DNA from: Aquipuribacter sp. SD81
GTDB taxonomy: Bacteria; Actinomycetota; Actinomycetes; Actinomycetales; JBBAYJ01
Reading direction: 5' to 3'
Assembly (NCBI RefSeq): GCF_037153975.1
Contig: NZ_JBBAYJ010000029.1
Coordinates: 1-49,533, forward strand
Length of the DNA: 49,533 nucleotides
Positions 1 through 8,441 of this stretch are shown piece by piece (position 1 is the first letter of the stretch; each line of letters starts with the position of its first letter). Under the pieces are notes generated by a model. It did not search any database, had not been told where the DNA came from, and was given only the letters and a program-made list of their open reading frames with translations. Both the position numbers and the translations under genes were made by a program.

Positions 1-2
1 GG

Positions 3-1319
3 GGCGGCGGCGCGAGCGGCGCCGCGACCGGCACCGCCGGCGCGCGGGGACGCACGAGCGCCGAGGACGCCGCCGCGCGCGCGTGGCTGCCGGGGCCGTT
101 GCGCCGCTGGGTCGAGGCGGTCGACACGCCCGTCACGTCGTTCGCGCTCGTCGCCGCCGCGACCGGCCTGCTGCTCGTCCTCGGCCTGCTCATGGTGCTG
201 AGCTCCAGCAGCGTCGAGTCCATCGCCACCAGCGGCAACCCGTGGGAGGTGGCGAGCACGCAGCTCGTGGTCGCCGCCGTCGGGTTGCCCCTCATGCTCG
301 TCGCCGCGCGCCTGCCTGTGCACTGGTGGAAGCGCCTCGCGTGGCCCGCGCTGCTCGCGGGCCTGCTCCTGCAGCTGCTCGTCTTCACCCCGCTCGGCGT
401 GGAGGTCAACGGCAGCCGCAACTGGATCCGGGTCGCCGGGTTCTCCGCCCAGCCGTCGGAGGCGCTCAAGCTCGCGCTCGTGGTGTGGGGCGCGGCCGTG
501 CTCGCGCGCAAGCAGCACCTGCTCGGCCGCCTCGGCCACGTGCTCGTGCCGGTCGTGTTCCCCGGCGGCGTCGCCGTCCTCGGGGTCGTGCTCGCCGGCG
601 GCGACCTCGGCACGGCGCTCGTCATCGTCATGCTCCTGGCGGGGCTGCTGTTCGCCGCGGGCGCGCCGCTGCGCTTCTTCGTGGTCGGCGGCCTGCTGGG
701 CGCCGCCGCGGCCGCGGCGCTCGTCGTCAGCGAGCCGTACCGCATGGCGCGCGTGCAGGCGTGGCTCGGCGGCAACCAGTGCGAGGACATCTACGGCCAG
801 TGCTGGCAGGCCACGCACGGGCTGTGGGCGCTGGGCTCCGGCGGGTGGTGGGGCCTCGGCCTCGGCGCGAGCCGCGAGAAGTGGGCGTGGCTGCCGATGG
901 CCCACAACGACTACATCTTCGCGATCGTGGGGGAGGAGCTCGGGCTGCCGGGGACGCTCACCGTCCTGCTGCTCTTCGTCGCCCTCGCCGCGGGCCTCAT
1001 CCGCGTCGCGCAGCGCGCCGTCGACCCGTTCGCCACCATCGCGACCGCAGGCGTGCTCGGCTGGGTGCTCGGGCAGGCGCTGCTCAACATCGGTGTCGTC
1101 ATCGGGCTCGTGCCCGTCCTCGGCGTCCCGCTGCCGCTGGTGTCCAGCGGCGGCTCGTCGCTCGTCACGACCATGGTCGCCCTCGGCATGGTGCTGTCCT
1201 TCGCCCGCGGCGAGCCGGGCGCCCGCGAGGCGCTGTCCACGAGCGTGCGCGCCGCGCGGGCGGGCGCCGCGGTCGTCTCGCCGGCCCGGCTCGGCCGGCG
1301 GGGGGCGTCGCGCCGGTGA
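3..1319 (+). CDS. ftsW: FtsW, SEDS peptidoglycan glycosyltransferase (5' end outside window)
   Basis: Septal SEDS-family glycosyltransferase that polymerises lipid II together with its class b PBP; an integral membrane protein. The frame is open to the left edge. The first start-like codon is TTG at 99, but the frame before it reads as a polar, Ala/Gly-rich cytoplasmic tail, so the true start is probably upstream. Visible family signatures are the N-G-S-R-N-W-I stretch followed by Q-P-S-E-A-L-K, the large extracellular loop with two Cys (near 780 and 804), H-N-D-Y-I-F-A-I-V-G-E-E, and the C-terminal P-L-V-S-S-G-G-S-S-L. About ten hydrophobic segments can be counted. murG follows after 28 nt in typical dcw order. 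RodA is a paralogue, but the context with murG, murC and ftsQ supports FtsW. Confidence 0.93.
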   Translation, partial: GGGASGAATGTAGARGRTSAEDAAARAWLPGPLRRWVEAVDTPVTSFALVAAATGLLLVLGLLMVLSSSSVESIATSGNPWEVASTQLVVAAVGLPLMLVAARLPVHWWKRLAWPALLAGLLLQLLVFTPLGVEVNGSRNWIRVAGFSAQPSEALKLALVVWGAAVLARKQHLLGRLGHVLVPVVFPGGVAVLGVVLAGGDLGTALVIVMLLAGLLFAAGAPLRFFVVGGLLGAAAAAALVVSEPYRMARVQAWLGGNQCEDIYGQCWQATHGLWALGSGGWWGLGLGASREKWAWLPMAHNDYIFAIVGEELGLPGTLTVLLLFVALAAGLIRVAQRAVDPFATIATAGVLGWVLGQALLNIGVVIGLVPVLGVPLPLVSSGGSSLVTTMVALGMVLSFARGEPGAREALSTSVRAARAGAAVVSPARLGRRGASRR

Positions 1320-1347
1320 GCCGCCGGTACGTGCCGGGAGCCCGGTC

Positions 1348-2463
1348 GTGAGCGTCTCGGTCGTGCTCGCCGGCGGCGGCACCACCGGCCACGTCGCGCC
1401 CCTGCTCGCGACCGCGGAGGCGCTCGGGCGCCGCGCCCCCGGCACGCGGCTCACCGTCCTCGGCACCGCGGAGGGCCTCGAGGCGCGTCTCGTGCCCGCC
1501 GCCGGCCTCGAGCTGCGCCACCTGCCGCGCGTGCCGCTGCCGCGCCGGCCGGGGCCGGACCTCCTGCGCCTGCCCGGCCGGCTCGCGGGCGCCGTCCGCC
1601 GCGTCCGCCGGGTCCTGCGCGAGGTCGACGCCGACGTCGTCGTCGGCTTCGGCGGCTACGTGGCGACGCCGGCCTACCTCGGCGCGCGCCGCTCCCGCGT
1701 CCCCTACGTCGTGCACGAGCAGAACGCGCTGCCGGGGCTCGCGAACCGGCTCGGCGCCCGGTGGACCCCGTGGGTCGCGACGACGTTCCCCGGCACGCCC
1801 CTGCCGGGCGCCCGGACGGTCGGCATGCCGCTGCGCTCGGCCATCACGTCGCTGGACCGGGCCGCGCTGCGCGCGGAGGGGCGCGCGGCCTTCGGGCTTC
1901 ACCCCGACCTGCCGACGCTGCTGGTGACGGGCGGGTCGCTCGGCGCCCAGCGGCTCAACGAGACCGTCCCGGCCGCCGCGGCCGAGCTCGCCGCCGCCGG
2001 GCTGCAGGTGCTGCACGTGTCCGGGCGCGGCAAGCACGTGCCGCTGCCGCCGGGCGCGCCCGCGGACGCCGAGCCCGACGGGGACCGGCCCCGCTACGTC
2101 GTCGTCGACTACGTCGACCGCATGGACCTCGCCTACGCCGCCGCCGACGCGGTGGTGTGCCGCGCCGGGGCCGGCACGGTCTGCGAGCTCGCCGCGCTCG
2201 GGCTCCCTGCGGCGTACGTGCCGCTCCCGGTCGGCAACGGCGAGCAGCGCCTCAACGCCGAGCCGCTCGTCGCGGCCGGCGGCGGGCTGCTCGTCGACGA
2301 CGACCAGCTCACACCGCAGTGGGTGACGACCACCCTGCTGCCGGTGCTCCGCGACCCGGCGCAGTTGCGCGACATGGCGGCCGCCGCGCGCGCCTTCGGC
2401 TCGCTGGAGGCGGCCGACCGCCTCGCCGACCTCGTCCTCGACGCCGCCCAGGAGGCCTCGTGA
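1348..2463 (+). CDS. murG: MurG, UDP-GlcNAc:lipid I N-acetylglucosaminyltransferase
   Basis: GT-B glycosyltransferase at the inner face of the membrane; it converts lipid I to lipid II using UDP-GlcNAc. The GTG at 1348 is preceded by GGGAG at the usual distance and puts the nucleotide/lipid-binding G-G-G-T-T-G-H loop at residues 9-15, as in the family. Further signatures are V-G-F-G-G-Y-V, H-E-Q-N-A-L-P-G-L-A-N-R, the second-domain G-G-S-L-G-A-Q-R-L-N and G-A-G-T-V-C-E-L-A-A-L-G-L-P. The 371-aa length is normal. The stop overlaps the murC start by 4 bp, which implies translational coupling. Confidence 0.96.
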   Translation: MSVSVVLAGGGTTGHVAPLLATAEALGRRAPGTRLTVLGTAEGLEARLVPAAGLELRHLPRVPLPRRPGPDLLRLPGRLAGAVRRVRRVLREVDADVVVGFGGYVATPAYLGARRSRVPYVVHEQNALPGLANRLGARWTPWVATTFPGTPLPGARTVGMPLRSAITSLDRAALRAEGRAAFGLHPDLPTLLVTGGSLGAQRLNETVPAAAAELAAAGLQVLHVSGRGKHVPLPPGAPADAEPDGDRPRYVVVDYVDRMDLAYAAADAVVCRAGAGTVCELAALGLPAAYVPLPVGNGEQRLNAEPLVAAGGGLLVDDDQLTPQWVTTTLLPVLRDPAQLRDMAAAARAFGSLEAADRLADLVLDAAQEAS

Positions 2464-3944
2464 CCCCAACCAGCCCCGTGAGCGGGGAGGACCTGCTGCG
2501 CCTGCTCCGCACCGGCCCGGTGCACGTCGTGGCCGCGGGCGGCGCCGGCATGAGCGGCATCGTCCGCCTGCTGCTCGACGACGGGGTGCCCGTGACGGGC
2601 TCCGACGCCCGCGACTCCGCCACGCTGCGCTCCCTCGCCGGGCGCGGCGCGACGGTGCACGTCGGCCACGACGCCGGCCACGTCGCCGGCGCCGCGCTCG
2701 TCGTGGTGTCGACCGCGGTCCGCCCCGACAACCCGGAGGTGCGGGCGGCCGAGGCGGCCGGCGTGCCCGTCGTGCACCGCTCGACGGCGCTCGCGGGCCT
2801 CATGCACGGTGCGCGCGTGGTCGCGGTCGCCGGCACCCACGGCAAGACGACGACGACGTCGATGCTCACCGTCGCCGCCCGCGCCGCCGGGCTCGACCCG
2901 TCGTACGCGATCGGCGGCGACCTCGTCGTCGACGGCGTCAACGCCCGCCGGGGCGCCGACCCCGTCTTCGTCGCCGAGGCCGACGAGTCCGACGGGTCCT
3001 TCCTCGCATACCGCCCCGACGTCGCCCTCGTCACCAACGTCGAGGCCGACCACCTCGACCACTACGGCGACGCCGAGGCGGTCCACGCGGCCTTCGGCCG
3101 CTTCGCCGAGCGCGTGCAGCCCGGCGGGCTGCTCGTCGTCGGGGCCGACGACCGCGGCTCCCGGGCGCTCGCGCGGTCCCTCGGCGGGGGAGCGGGCGCG
3201 GCGGTCTCCGGCGCCGACGAGGTCGACGGCGGCCGCCGGGTCGTCACCGTCGGGGAGGCGCCCGACGCCGACGTGCGCGTCGTCGTCGACCCGAAGGCCG
3301 AGCTCGGCGAGGGCGAGCTCGTCGCCGCCCGGCTCATCGCCTCGGAGCAGACCGTGCCGGGCGCGGGCGACCGGGAGCTGCGCCTGCGGGTCCCCGGCCG
3401 GCACAACGTCGTCGACGCCGCGATGGCGTACACGGCCGCGGTCGCCGGCCTCGGCCTGGACCCCGCCGAGGTCGTCGCCGGGCTGCAGGGCTTCAGCGGG
3501 GCGCGGCGGCGCTTCGAGCCCGTCGGCGAGGCCGCAGGGGTGCGGGTGGTCGACGACTACGCCCACCACCCGACCGAGGTCGCCGCGACCATCGCGGCGG
3601 CCCGGTCCGTCGCCGGGCGCGGCAAGGTGCACGTGCTGTTCCAGCCGCACCTGTACTCGCGCACCCGGCTGTTCGCGGACGGCTTCGCCACCGCGCTGCA
3701 GGACGCCGCCACGGTCGTCGTGCTCGACGTCTACGGCGCGCGCGAGGAGCCGGAGCCCGGCGTGAGCGGCGACCTCGTCGCCTCGCGCGTCGACGGCGGC
3801 CGCTTCGAGCCGGACCGCGAGGAGGCGGTGGCGGCCGTTGCGCGCGCGGCGCGGCGGGGGGACCTCGTGCTCACCCTCGGCGCGGGCGACGTCACCGAGC
3901 TCGGGCCGCTCGTCGTCGAGGCGCTGCGACGGCGGCAGGCGTGA
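2460..3944 (+). CDS. murC: MurC, UDP-N-acetylmuramate--L-alanine ligase
   Basis: ATP-dependent Mur ligase that adds L-Ala to UDP-MurNAc in the cytoplasm, the first step of stem peptide assembly. The 494-aa product shows the three Mur domains: an N-terminal nucleotide-sugar fold with G-G-A-G-M-S-G, the P-loop G-T-H-G-K-T at residues 125-130 with E-A-D-E-S-D-G-S-F and N-V-E-A-D-H-L-D-H-Y downstream, and a C-terminal domain with D-D-Y-A-H-H-P-T-E-V and F-Q-P-H-L-Y-S-R-T. The GTG at 2460 overlaps the murG stop and has AGGAGG 4 nt upstream. An alternative GTG at 2478 would shorten the protein by six residues. Confidence 0.96.
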   Translation: MTPTSPVSGEDLLRLLRTGPVHVVAAGGAGMSGIVRLLLDDGVPVTGSDARDSATLRSLAGRGATVHVGHDAGHVAGAALVVVSTAVRPDNPEVRAAEAAGVPVVHRSTALAGLMHGARVVAVAGTHGKTTTTSMLTVAARAAGLDPSYAIGGDLVVDGVNARRGADPVFVAEADESDGSFLAYRPDVALVTNVEADHLDHYGDAEAVHAAFGRFAERVQPGGLLVVGADDRGSRALARSLGGGAGAAVSGADEVDGGRRVVTVGEAPDADVRVVVDPKAELGEGELVAARLIASEQTVPGAGDRELRLRVPGRHNVVDAAMAYTAAVAGLGLDPAEVVAGLQGFSGARRRFEPVGEAAGVRVVDDYAHHPTEVAATIAAARSVAGRGKVHVLFQPHLYSRTRLFADGFATALQDAATVVVLDVYGAREEPEPGVSGDLVASRVDGGRFEPDREEAVAAVARAARRGDLVLTLGAGDVTELGPLVVEALRRRQA

Positions 3945-3957
3945 GGGCGGTGACGAC

Positions 3958-4680
3958 GTGGTGGTGACCTCCCTCGCCGAGCGGGCCGGTGCGGCCCGCC
4001 GGGCGTCCGTGCGCGCCCGCGCGGGCGGGCTCGTCGTGCTCCTGCTCGTGCTCGCCGCGCTGGCCGGCGCCGGCGCGTGGGCGTGGCGGGCGGGGCACCT
4101 CGACACGCGCCAGGTGCTCGTGACCGGGACGGTCCGCGTGCCCGTCGAGCAGGTGCAGGCCGCGGCCGCCGGCGCCCTCGGCACGCCGCTGCTCGCGGTC
4201 GACACCGGCGCCATCGCGCGCGAGGTGGCGACGGACCCGCTCGTGCTCGACGTCGCGGTGCAGCGCCGGTGGCCGCGGACCCTCGAGGTCGTCGTCACCG
4301 AGCGAGAGGCCGTGGCGGCCGTGCCCGCGCCGGGCGGCTACGAGGTCGTCGACGAGGAGGGCGTCGTGCTCGCCGAGCGGCCCGACCTGCCCGAGGACGT
4401 GCCGCTGCTGCGCGTGGACGTCGAGCGCGACGGCGCCGACACGCTGCGCGCGGCGAAGGCGGTCCTCGCGGGGCTGCCGCTGGAGATGCAGGCGCGCACG
4501 ACGAGCGTGTCGGCGACCTCGCCCGCCGACGTGCGCCTCGTGCTCGACGGCGTCGAGGTGCGCTGGGGCACCCCCGAGCGCACCGCCCGCAAGGTCGAGG
4601 TGCTGTCCGGCCTCATGTCGTCGGTCGAGGCGAGCGTGTACGACGTCTCCTCGCCGGCCGCCCCCGCCGTCATCCCCTGA
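3958..4680 (+). CDS. ftsQ: FtsQ/DivIB division protein
   Basis: Bitopic divisome protein that bridges early and late division proteins. The 240-aa product has a short basic cytoplasmic part, one transmembrane helix (about residues 20-42, rich in Leu/Val/Ala), then a POTRA domain beginning V-L-V-T-G-T-V-R-V-P-V-E-Q-V and the FtsQ beta domain (R-W-P-R-T-L-E-V-V-V-T-E-R-E-A-V-A). The start is uncertain: three GTG codons stand in tandem at 3958, 3961 and 3964. The first was chosen because a weak GA-rich site lies about 7 nt upstream. It lies 13 nt after murC and is followed by a 227-nt regulatory gap before ftsZ. Confidence 0.9.
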   Translation: MVVTSLAERAGAARRASVRARAGGLVVLLLVLAALAGAGAWAWRAGHLDTRQVLVTGTVRVPVEQVQAAAAGALGTPLLAVDTGAIAREVATDPLVLDVAVQRRWPRTLEVVVTEREAVAAVPAPGGYEVVDEEGVVLAERPDLPEDVPLLRVDVERDGADTLRAAKAVLAGLPLEMQARTTSVSATSPADVRLVLDGVEVRWGTPERTARKVEVLSGLMSSVEASVYDVSSPAAPAVIP

Positions 4681-4693
4681 CCCGCCCGTCCGC

Positions 4694-4735
4694 GTTCCTG
4701 TCGACGTGGGGCGTGCGTCTGTGTTCCTGTCGACG
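4694..4735 (+). repeat. Two direct repeats in the ftsQ-ftsZ gap
   Basis: GTTCCTGTCGACG occurs at 4694-4706 and again at 4723-4735, a 29-bp period, with partly matching downstream flanks. The function is unknown; the position in the ftsZ upstream region suggests a regulatory role, or a short duplication. Confidence 0.6.
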
Positions 4736-4747
4736 GGCGCGGCGTGC

Positions 4748-4764
4748 GACACGCGGCGCGACAC
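4748..4764 (+). promoter_or_regulatory. Paired GACAC motifs upstream of ftsZ (possible WhiA sites)
   Basis: GACAC is present at 4748-4752 and 4760-4764. GACAC is the core recognised by WhiA in Streptomyces, where ftsZ is a known target. The assignment here is inference from motif and position only; whiA is not in the window and a 5-bp motif recurs by chance. Confidence 0.3.
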
Positions 4765-4836
4765 ACCCACGGCGGTCGTTGTTCCGGGGGTGCCGCGTAC
4801 CTACCGTCCTTCTCAGGCGCTGGCTGACATAACTAT

Positions 4837-4855
4837 AACCCTCTACCAGAGGGTT
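4837..4855 (+). promoter_or_regulatory. Perfect inverted repeat in the AT-rich ftsZ upstream segment
   Basis: AACCCTCT-ACC-AGAGGGTT is a perfect 8-bp inverted repeat with a 3-nt spacer, inside the least GC-rich stretch of the gap (about 4825-4860). It is followed by a second small hairpin, GGCCC-GAA-GGGCC, at 4863-4875. It could be a repressor operator or a 5'-UTR hairpin controlling FtsZ synthesis. Confidence 0.55.
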
Positions 4856-4907
4856 AGGGCTAGGCCCGAAGGGCCCCGAGGGGCGACAACGAGCGAGAGG
4901 TAGGCCC

Positions 4908-6377
4908 ATGGCCGCACCGCAGAACTACCTGGCCGTCATCAAGGTCGTCGGCATCGGCGGCGGCGGGGTCAACGCGATCAACCGCATGATCGAGGTGGGG
5001 CTGCGCGGCGTCGAGTTCATCGCGGTCAACACCGACGCGCAGGCGCTGCTCATGAGCGACGCCGACGTCAAGCTCGACGTCGGCCGCGACCTCACCCGCG
5101 GCCTCGGCGCCGGCGCCGACCCCGAGGTCGGCAAGAAGGCGGCGGAGGACCACGCCGAGGAGCTCGAGGAGGTGCTCCGCGGCGCGGACATGGTCTTCGT
5201 CACCGCCGGCGAGGGCGGCGGCACCGGCACGGGCGGTGCCCCGGTCGTCGCGAAGATCGCCCGCTCGCTGGGCGCCCTCACCATCGGCGTCGTCACGCGG
5301 CCCTTCACCTTCGAGGGCCGTCGTCGCGCGCTGAGCGCCGAGAACGGCATCGCGGCGCTGCAGGCCGAGGTCGACACCCTCATCACGATCCCCAACGACC
5401 GGCTGCTGTCGATCAGCGACCGCGGCGTCAGCGTGCTCGACGCGTTCCGCTCCGCCGACCAGGTCCTGCTGTCCGGCGTGCAGGGCATCACCGACCTCAT
5501 CACGACCCCGGGCCTCATCAACCTCGACTTCGCCGACGTCAAGAGCGTCATGCAGGGCGCGGGCACCGCGCTCATGGGCATCGGCTCCGCCCGCGGCGAG
5601 GACCGTGCGGTGTGCGCGGCCGAGATGGCGATCTCCTCCCCGCTGCTGGAGGCGAGCGTCGACGGCGCCCAGGGCGTGCTGCTGTCGATCCAGGGCGGCT
5701 CCGACCTCGGGCTGTTCGAGATCAACGAGGCCGCGCGCCTCGTGCAGGAGGCCGCCCACGCCGAGGCGAACATCATCTTCGGTGCGGTCATCGACGACGC
5801 CCTCGGCGACGAGGTGCGGGTCACCGTCATCGCGGCGGGCTTCGACGAGAAGGAGGCCGCCGCCCGAGGCGAGGTGCCGGGCGCCGCTGCGCGACCGGCC
5901 GTCGGCGCCCCGCCGCAGGCCCGCCCCCAGCCGCAGGCCACCCCGGACCGTCAGCCGGCCGCGGCCCAGCCCGGCCAGAACGGCCAGAACGGCCAGCCGG
6001 GGCACCACGGCCAGGGCGGCCAGAGCAGCCAGGGCGGCCAGCAGCCCGGTGGTCGTCCCTTCGGTGACGACGCCGGCCGGCGTCCCGAGCCGCGGCCGAC
6101 GACCGAGCAGCCCGCCTACACCGGGGGGCAGGCCTACGCCGGCTCCCAGGCGACTTACGCGCCCGACATGGCCCGCCCCGCCCAGCAGCCGCAGCCCGGT
6201 CACCCCGGGGCCGGCGCGCACGAGCCTGTCCCCGCGCCCACGCGGGCGCCGGAGCCGGTGGGCGTGGGCGCCGGGCGCCCCGCGTACCAGTCGCCCGAGG
6301 GTGCGCAGCGCCGCCGGCCCGGCTTCCTCGACGACGACGACCTCGACGTCCCGGACTTCGTCAAGCCGTCGCAGTGA
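4908..6377 (+). CDS. ftsZ: FtsZ, tubulin-like division GTPase
   Basis: GTP-dependent filament-forming protein that makes the Z ring. The 489-aa product starts at ATG 4908 behind GAGAGG (7-nt spacing). The tubulin signature G-G-G-T-G-T-G is at residues 103-109, and the T7 loop N-L-D-F-A-D-V is present. The globular part ends near residue 313 (V-I-A-A-G-F-D). It is followed by an unusually long disordered linker of about 160 residues rich in Gln, Gly, Pro and Asn, with imperfect N-G-Q/G-G-Q repeats at about 5965-6055. The C-terminal tail [10 protein letters not shown] is the conserved docking peptide for SepF and FtsW in actinobacteria. The linker explains the extra length over the roughly 380-400 aa common in the group. 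Confidence 0.98.
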   Translation: MAAPQNYLAVIKVVGIGGGGVNAINRMIEVGLRGVEFIAVNTDAQALLMSDADVKLDVGRDLTRGLGAGADPEVGKKAAEDHAEELEEVLRGADMVFVTAGEGGGTGTGGAPVVAKIARSLGALTIGVVTRPFTFEGRRRALSAENGIAALQAEVDTLITIPNDRLLSISDRGVSVLDAFRSADQVLLSGVQGITDLITTPGLINLDFADVKSVMQGAGTALMGIGSARGEDRAVCAAEMAISSPLLEASVDGAQGVLLSIQGGSDLGLFEINEAARLVQEAAHAEANIIFGAVIDDALGDEVRVTVIAAGFDEKEAAARGEVPGAAARPAVGAPPQARPQPQATPDRQPAAAQPGQNGQNGQPGHHGQGGQSSQGGQQPGGRPFGDDAGRRPEPRPTTEQPAYTGGQAYAGSQATYAPDMARPAQQPQPGHPGAGAHEPVPAPTRAPEPVGVGAGRPAYQSPEGAQRRRPGFLDDDDLDVPDFVKPSQ

Positions 6378-6407
6378 GCGCTGCGCAGGCGTCCGGGTGA
6401 CCGGACC

Positions 6408-7142
6408 ATGACGGTGCCGTCGGCCGGTCCCGTGCTCCGCGAGGACGCACGGGCCGGCCGCGTCCGTCTCGTCGTCACCGGCGACGTCGACCTCGGCTCG
6501 TCCGACACCGGGGCCGGGCGCGCCGCCGTCACCGACGCCCTCGGCGTCGCGCCGGAGCGCCTGCTGCTCCCGCGCCAGGTGCACGGCGACCGGGTGGTCC
6601 GGGTGCGGGACCCGTGGCCGGGCCCGCCGCCGGAGGCGGACGGCGTGCTCGTGGTCGGCGACGACCTCGCCGCCCCGCTCGCGGTCGGGGTGCGCGCCGC
6701 GGACTGCATGCCCCTGCTGCTCGCCGACCCCGGTGCCGGCATCGCCGCCGCCGTCCACGTCGGCCGCGAGGGGCTCCGCCTCGGGGTCGCCCGGCGTGCC
6801 GTGCGGGCGCTGCGCGCCGCGGGCGCCCGCGACCTGCTCGCCCGGGCGGGACCCACGGTGTGCGGCGCCTGCTACGAGGTCCCCGACGCGCTGCGGGCGC
6901 AGGTCGCGGCCGCGGAGCCCGCGGCGGCCGGCGTGACGCGGGCGGGGACGCCCGCGGTCGACGTCGTCGCGGGGGTGCGCGCGCAGCTGGCCGCGCCGCT
7001 CGACGAGACGCTCGACGGCCCGCCCGTCGAGCTCGACACCCGGTGGGCGGTGTGCACCCTGGAGGACACCTCGCTCGCGAGCCACCGGCGCGACGGCACC
7101 TCGCGCCGCCACGCGGCGCTCGTCGTGGTGGACCCCGCGTGA
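6408..7142 (+). CDS. pgeF: PgeF/YfiH-type laccase-domain (purine nucleoside) enzyme
   Basis: Member of the multicopper-oxidase-like laccase-domain family (YfiH/LACC1), now tied to purine nucleoside phosphorolysis/deamination and, in E. coli, to editing of peptidoglycan precursors. The 244-aa product carries the metal-binding triad: His59 in Q-V-H-G, Cys100 in A-A-D-C-M-P and His117. The usual H-A-G-W-R-G around the third ligand reads H-V-G-R-E-G here, an unusual substitution. C-C-x-x-C-Y-E-V-like C-G-A-C-Y-E-V follows. The last codons overlap the next start. The gene sits directly after ftsZ, as in other actinobacteria. Confidence 0.88.
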   Translation: MTVPSAGPVLREDARAGRVRLVVTGDVDLGSSDTGAGRAAVTDALGVAPERLLLPRQVHGDRVVRVRDPWPGPPPEADGVLVVGDDLAAPLAVGVRAADCMPLLLADPGAGIAAAVHVGREGLRLGVARRAVRALRAAGARDLLARAGPTVCGACYEVPDALRAQVAAAEPAAAGVTRAGTPAVDVVAGVRAQLAAPLDETLDGPPVELDTRWAVCTLEDTSLASHRRDGTSRRHAALVVVDPA

Positions 7143-7879
7143 GCGACCCGGGCGGGACCACATCCGGGCGGGACGAGCGCCGGGCCGAGCTCGTGCAGGG
7201 GCTCGGACGGGTGCGGGCCCGCATCGCCGACGCGTGCGCCGCGGTCGGCCGGGCCCCGACCGACCTCACGCTCGTCGTCGTCACCAAGACGTACCCCGCC
7301 AGCGACGTCGCGCTCCTGGCCGGCCTCGGCGTGCGAGACGTCGGCGAGGCGCGCCTGCCCGAGCTGCGCGACAAGCACGCCGCGCTCACCGAGGAGGCGC
7401 CGGCGGCCGGCCGGGTGCCGCTGCGCTGGCACGCCATCGGCCGCCTGCAGCGCAACAAGGCGCGTGCGACCGCGCGGCTCGCCGACGTCGTGCACTCCGT
7501 CGACGACCCCCGCCTGGTCCCGCTGCTGTCCGACGGGGCGGGGGAGACGGGGCTCGGCTGCTTCGTGCAGGTGAGCCTCGACGGCGACCCCGGGCGGGGT
7601 GGGGTGGTCGCCGAGGACGTCCCCGCCCTGTGCGACGCCGTCGCGGGTGCGGAGCGGCTGCGGCTGCTCGGGCTCATGGCGGTCGCTCCGCTCGGGCAGG
7701 ACCCGTCGGCGGCCTTCGCCCGGCTGCGGGATCTCGGCGAGCAGGTCCGCGCCGACCACCCGGCGGCGACGGCACTCAGCGCGGGCATGAGCGGCGACCT
7801 CGAGCAGGCCGTCGCGAACGGCGCGACACACCTGCGTGTCGGGGCCGCGGTCCTCGGGCAGCGGCCACCGCTCGGCTAG
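7139..7879 (+). CDS. YggS/PLPBP pyridoxal-phosphate homeostasis protein
   Basis: COG0325 protein that binds PLP and influences vitamin B6 and amino-acid pools; no enzymatic reaction is established. GTG 7139 overlaps the pgeF stop by 4 bp and gives 246 aa. The PLP lysine is Lys50 in V-T-K-T-Y-P. W-H-A-I-G-R-L-Q-R-N-K and the C-terminal L-S-A-G-M-S-G-D-L-E-Q-A-V are clear family motifs. The normally conserved G-E-N-R-x-Q-E segment reads G-E-A-R-L-P-E here, so the Asn is missing. The neighbourhood ftsZ-pgeF-yggS-sepF is standard for the phylum. Confidence 0.92.
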   Translation: MSDPGGTTSGRDERRAELVQGLGRVRARIADACAAVGRAPTDLTLVVVTKTYPASDVALLAGLGVRDVGEARLPELRDKHAALTEEAPAAGRVPLRWHAIGRLQRNKARATARLADVVHSVDDPRLVPLLSDGAGETGLGCFVQVSLDGDPGRGGVVAEDVPALCDAVAGAERLRLLGLMAVAPLGQDPSAAFARLRDLGEQVRADHPAATALSAGMSGDLEQAVANGATHLRVGAAVLGQRPPLG

Positions 7880-7882
7880 CGT
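7877..7882 (+). promoter_or_regulatory. Putative -10 box (TAGCGT) for sepF
   Basis: TAGCGT overlaps the stop codon of the preceding gene and lies about 40 nt before sepF, leaving room for a short leader with a Shine-Dalgarno site. Confidence 0.35.
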
Positions 7883-7923
7883 CGAGAAGTCCCCAGCACC
7901 ACGCGGCACGGAGGAGAGGGCGC

Positions 7924-8391
7924 ATGGGCGCACTACGCAAGACCTTGGTGTACCTCGGCCTCGCCGAGGACGAGCAGTACGACGACTACGAGGTGGACGA
8001 GGTCGAGCAGGAGCCCGACCGCCGCCCCGAGCGCGTCGAGCGCGGCCGGGTCCCCGAGGCGAGGGGTGCCACCGTGACGCACCTCCCGAGCGCGGTCCGG
8101 GCCGCCGGCGACCTGCAGCGCATCACCGCCGTCCACCCGCGCACGTACAACGACGCGAAGCTCATCGGCGAGCACTTCCGCGAGGGCGTGCCGGTCATCA
8201 TGAACCTGTCGGACATGACCGACGTCGAGGCGAAGCGGCTCGTCGACTTCGCGGCCGGTCTCGTCTTCGGCCTGCACGGCGCCGTGGAGCGGGTGACGAA
8301 CAAGGTGTTCCTGCTCTCGCCCTCCGCCGTCGAGGTGACGAACGAGAAGCACGAGGTCACCGCCGGCGCCGGACTGTTCAACCAGTCCTGA
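7924..8391 (+). CDS. sepF: SepF, FtsZ membrane anchor
   Basis: Cell-division protein that binds the FtsZ C-terminal tail and tethers it to the membrane; in actinobacteria it replaces FtsA/ZipA. The 155-aa product has an N-terminal amphipathic stretch (M-G-A-L-R-K-T-L-V-Y-L-G-L), an acidic Asp/Glu/Arg linker (about residues 18-52) and the compact SepF domain with V-H-P-R-T-Y-N-D-A-K-L-I-G and V-I-M-N-L-S-D-M. GAGGAGAGGG immediately upstream fixes the ATG at 7924. Confidence 0.95.
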   Translation: MGALRKTLVYLGLAEDEQYDDYEVDEVEQEPDRRPERVERGRVPEARGATVTHLPSAVRAAGDLQRITAVHPRTYNDAKLIGEHFREGVPVIMNLSDMTDVEAKRLVDFAAGLVFGLHGAVERVTNKVFLLSPSAVEVTNEKHEVTAGAGLFNQS

Positions 8392-8429
8392 ACGGGGACC
8401 GCGCGGCGCGAGCGCGTCCGGTCGCCACC

Positions 8430-8435
8430 TAGGCT
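8430..8435 (+). promoter_or_regulatory. Leaderless -10 box (TAGGCT) for yggT
   Basis: TAGGCT ends exactly 6 nt before the GTG at 8442, and there is no Shine-Dalgarno sequence. This is the classical geometry for transcription starting at the start codon. Confidence 0.55.
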
Positions 8436-8441
8436 TGCGTC

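Noticed and set aside
4706-4903. A 65-aa ORF ending just before ftsZ
   Set aside because: It runs through the direct repeats and the palindrome, lacks a ribosome-binding site, and shows no protein-like pattern; the region looks regulatory.
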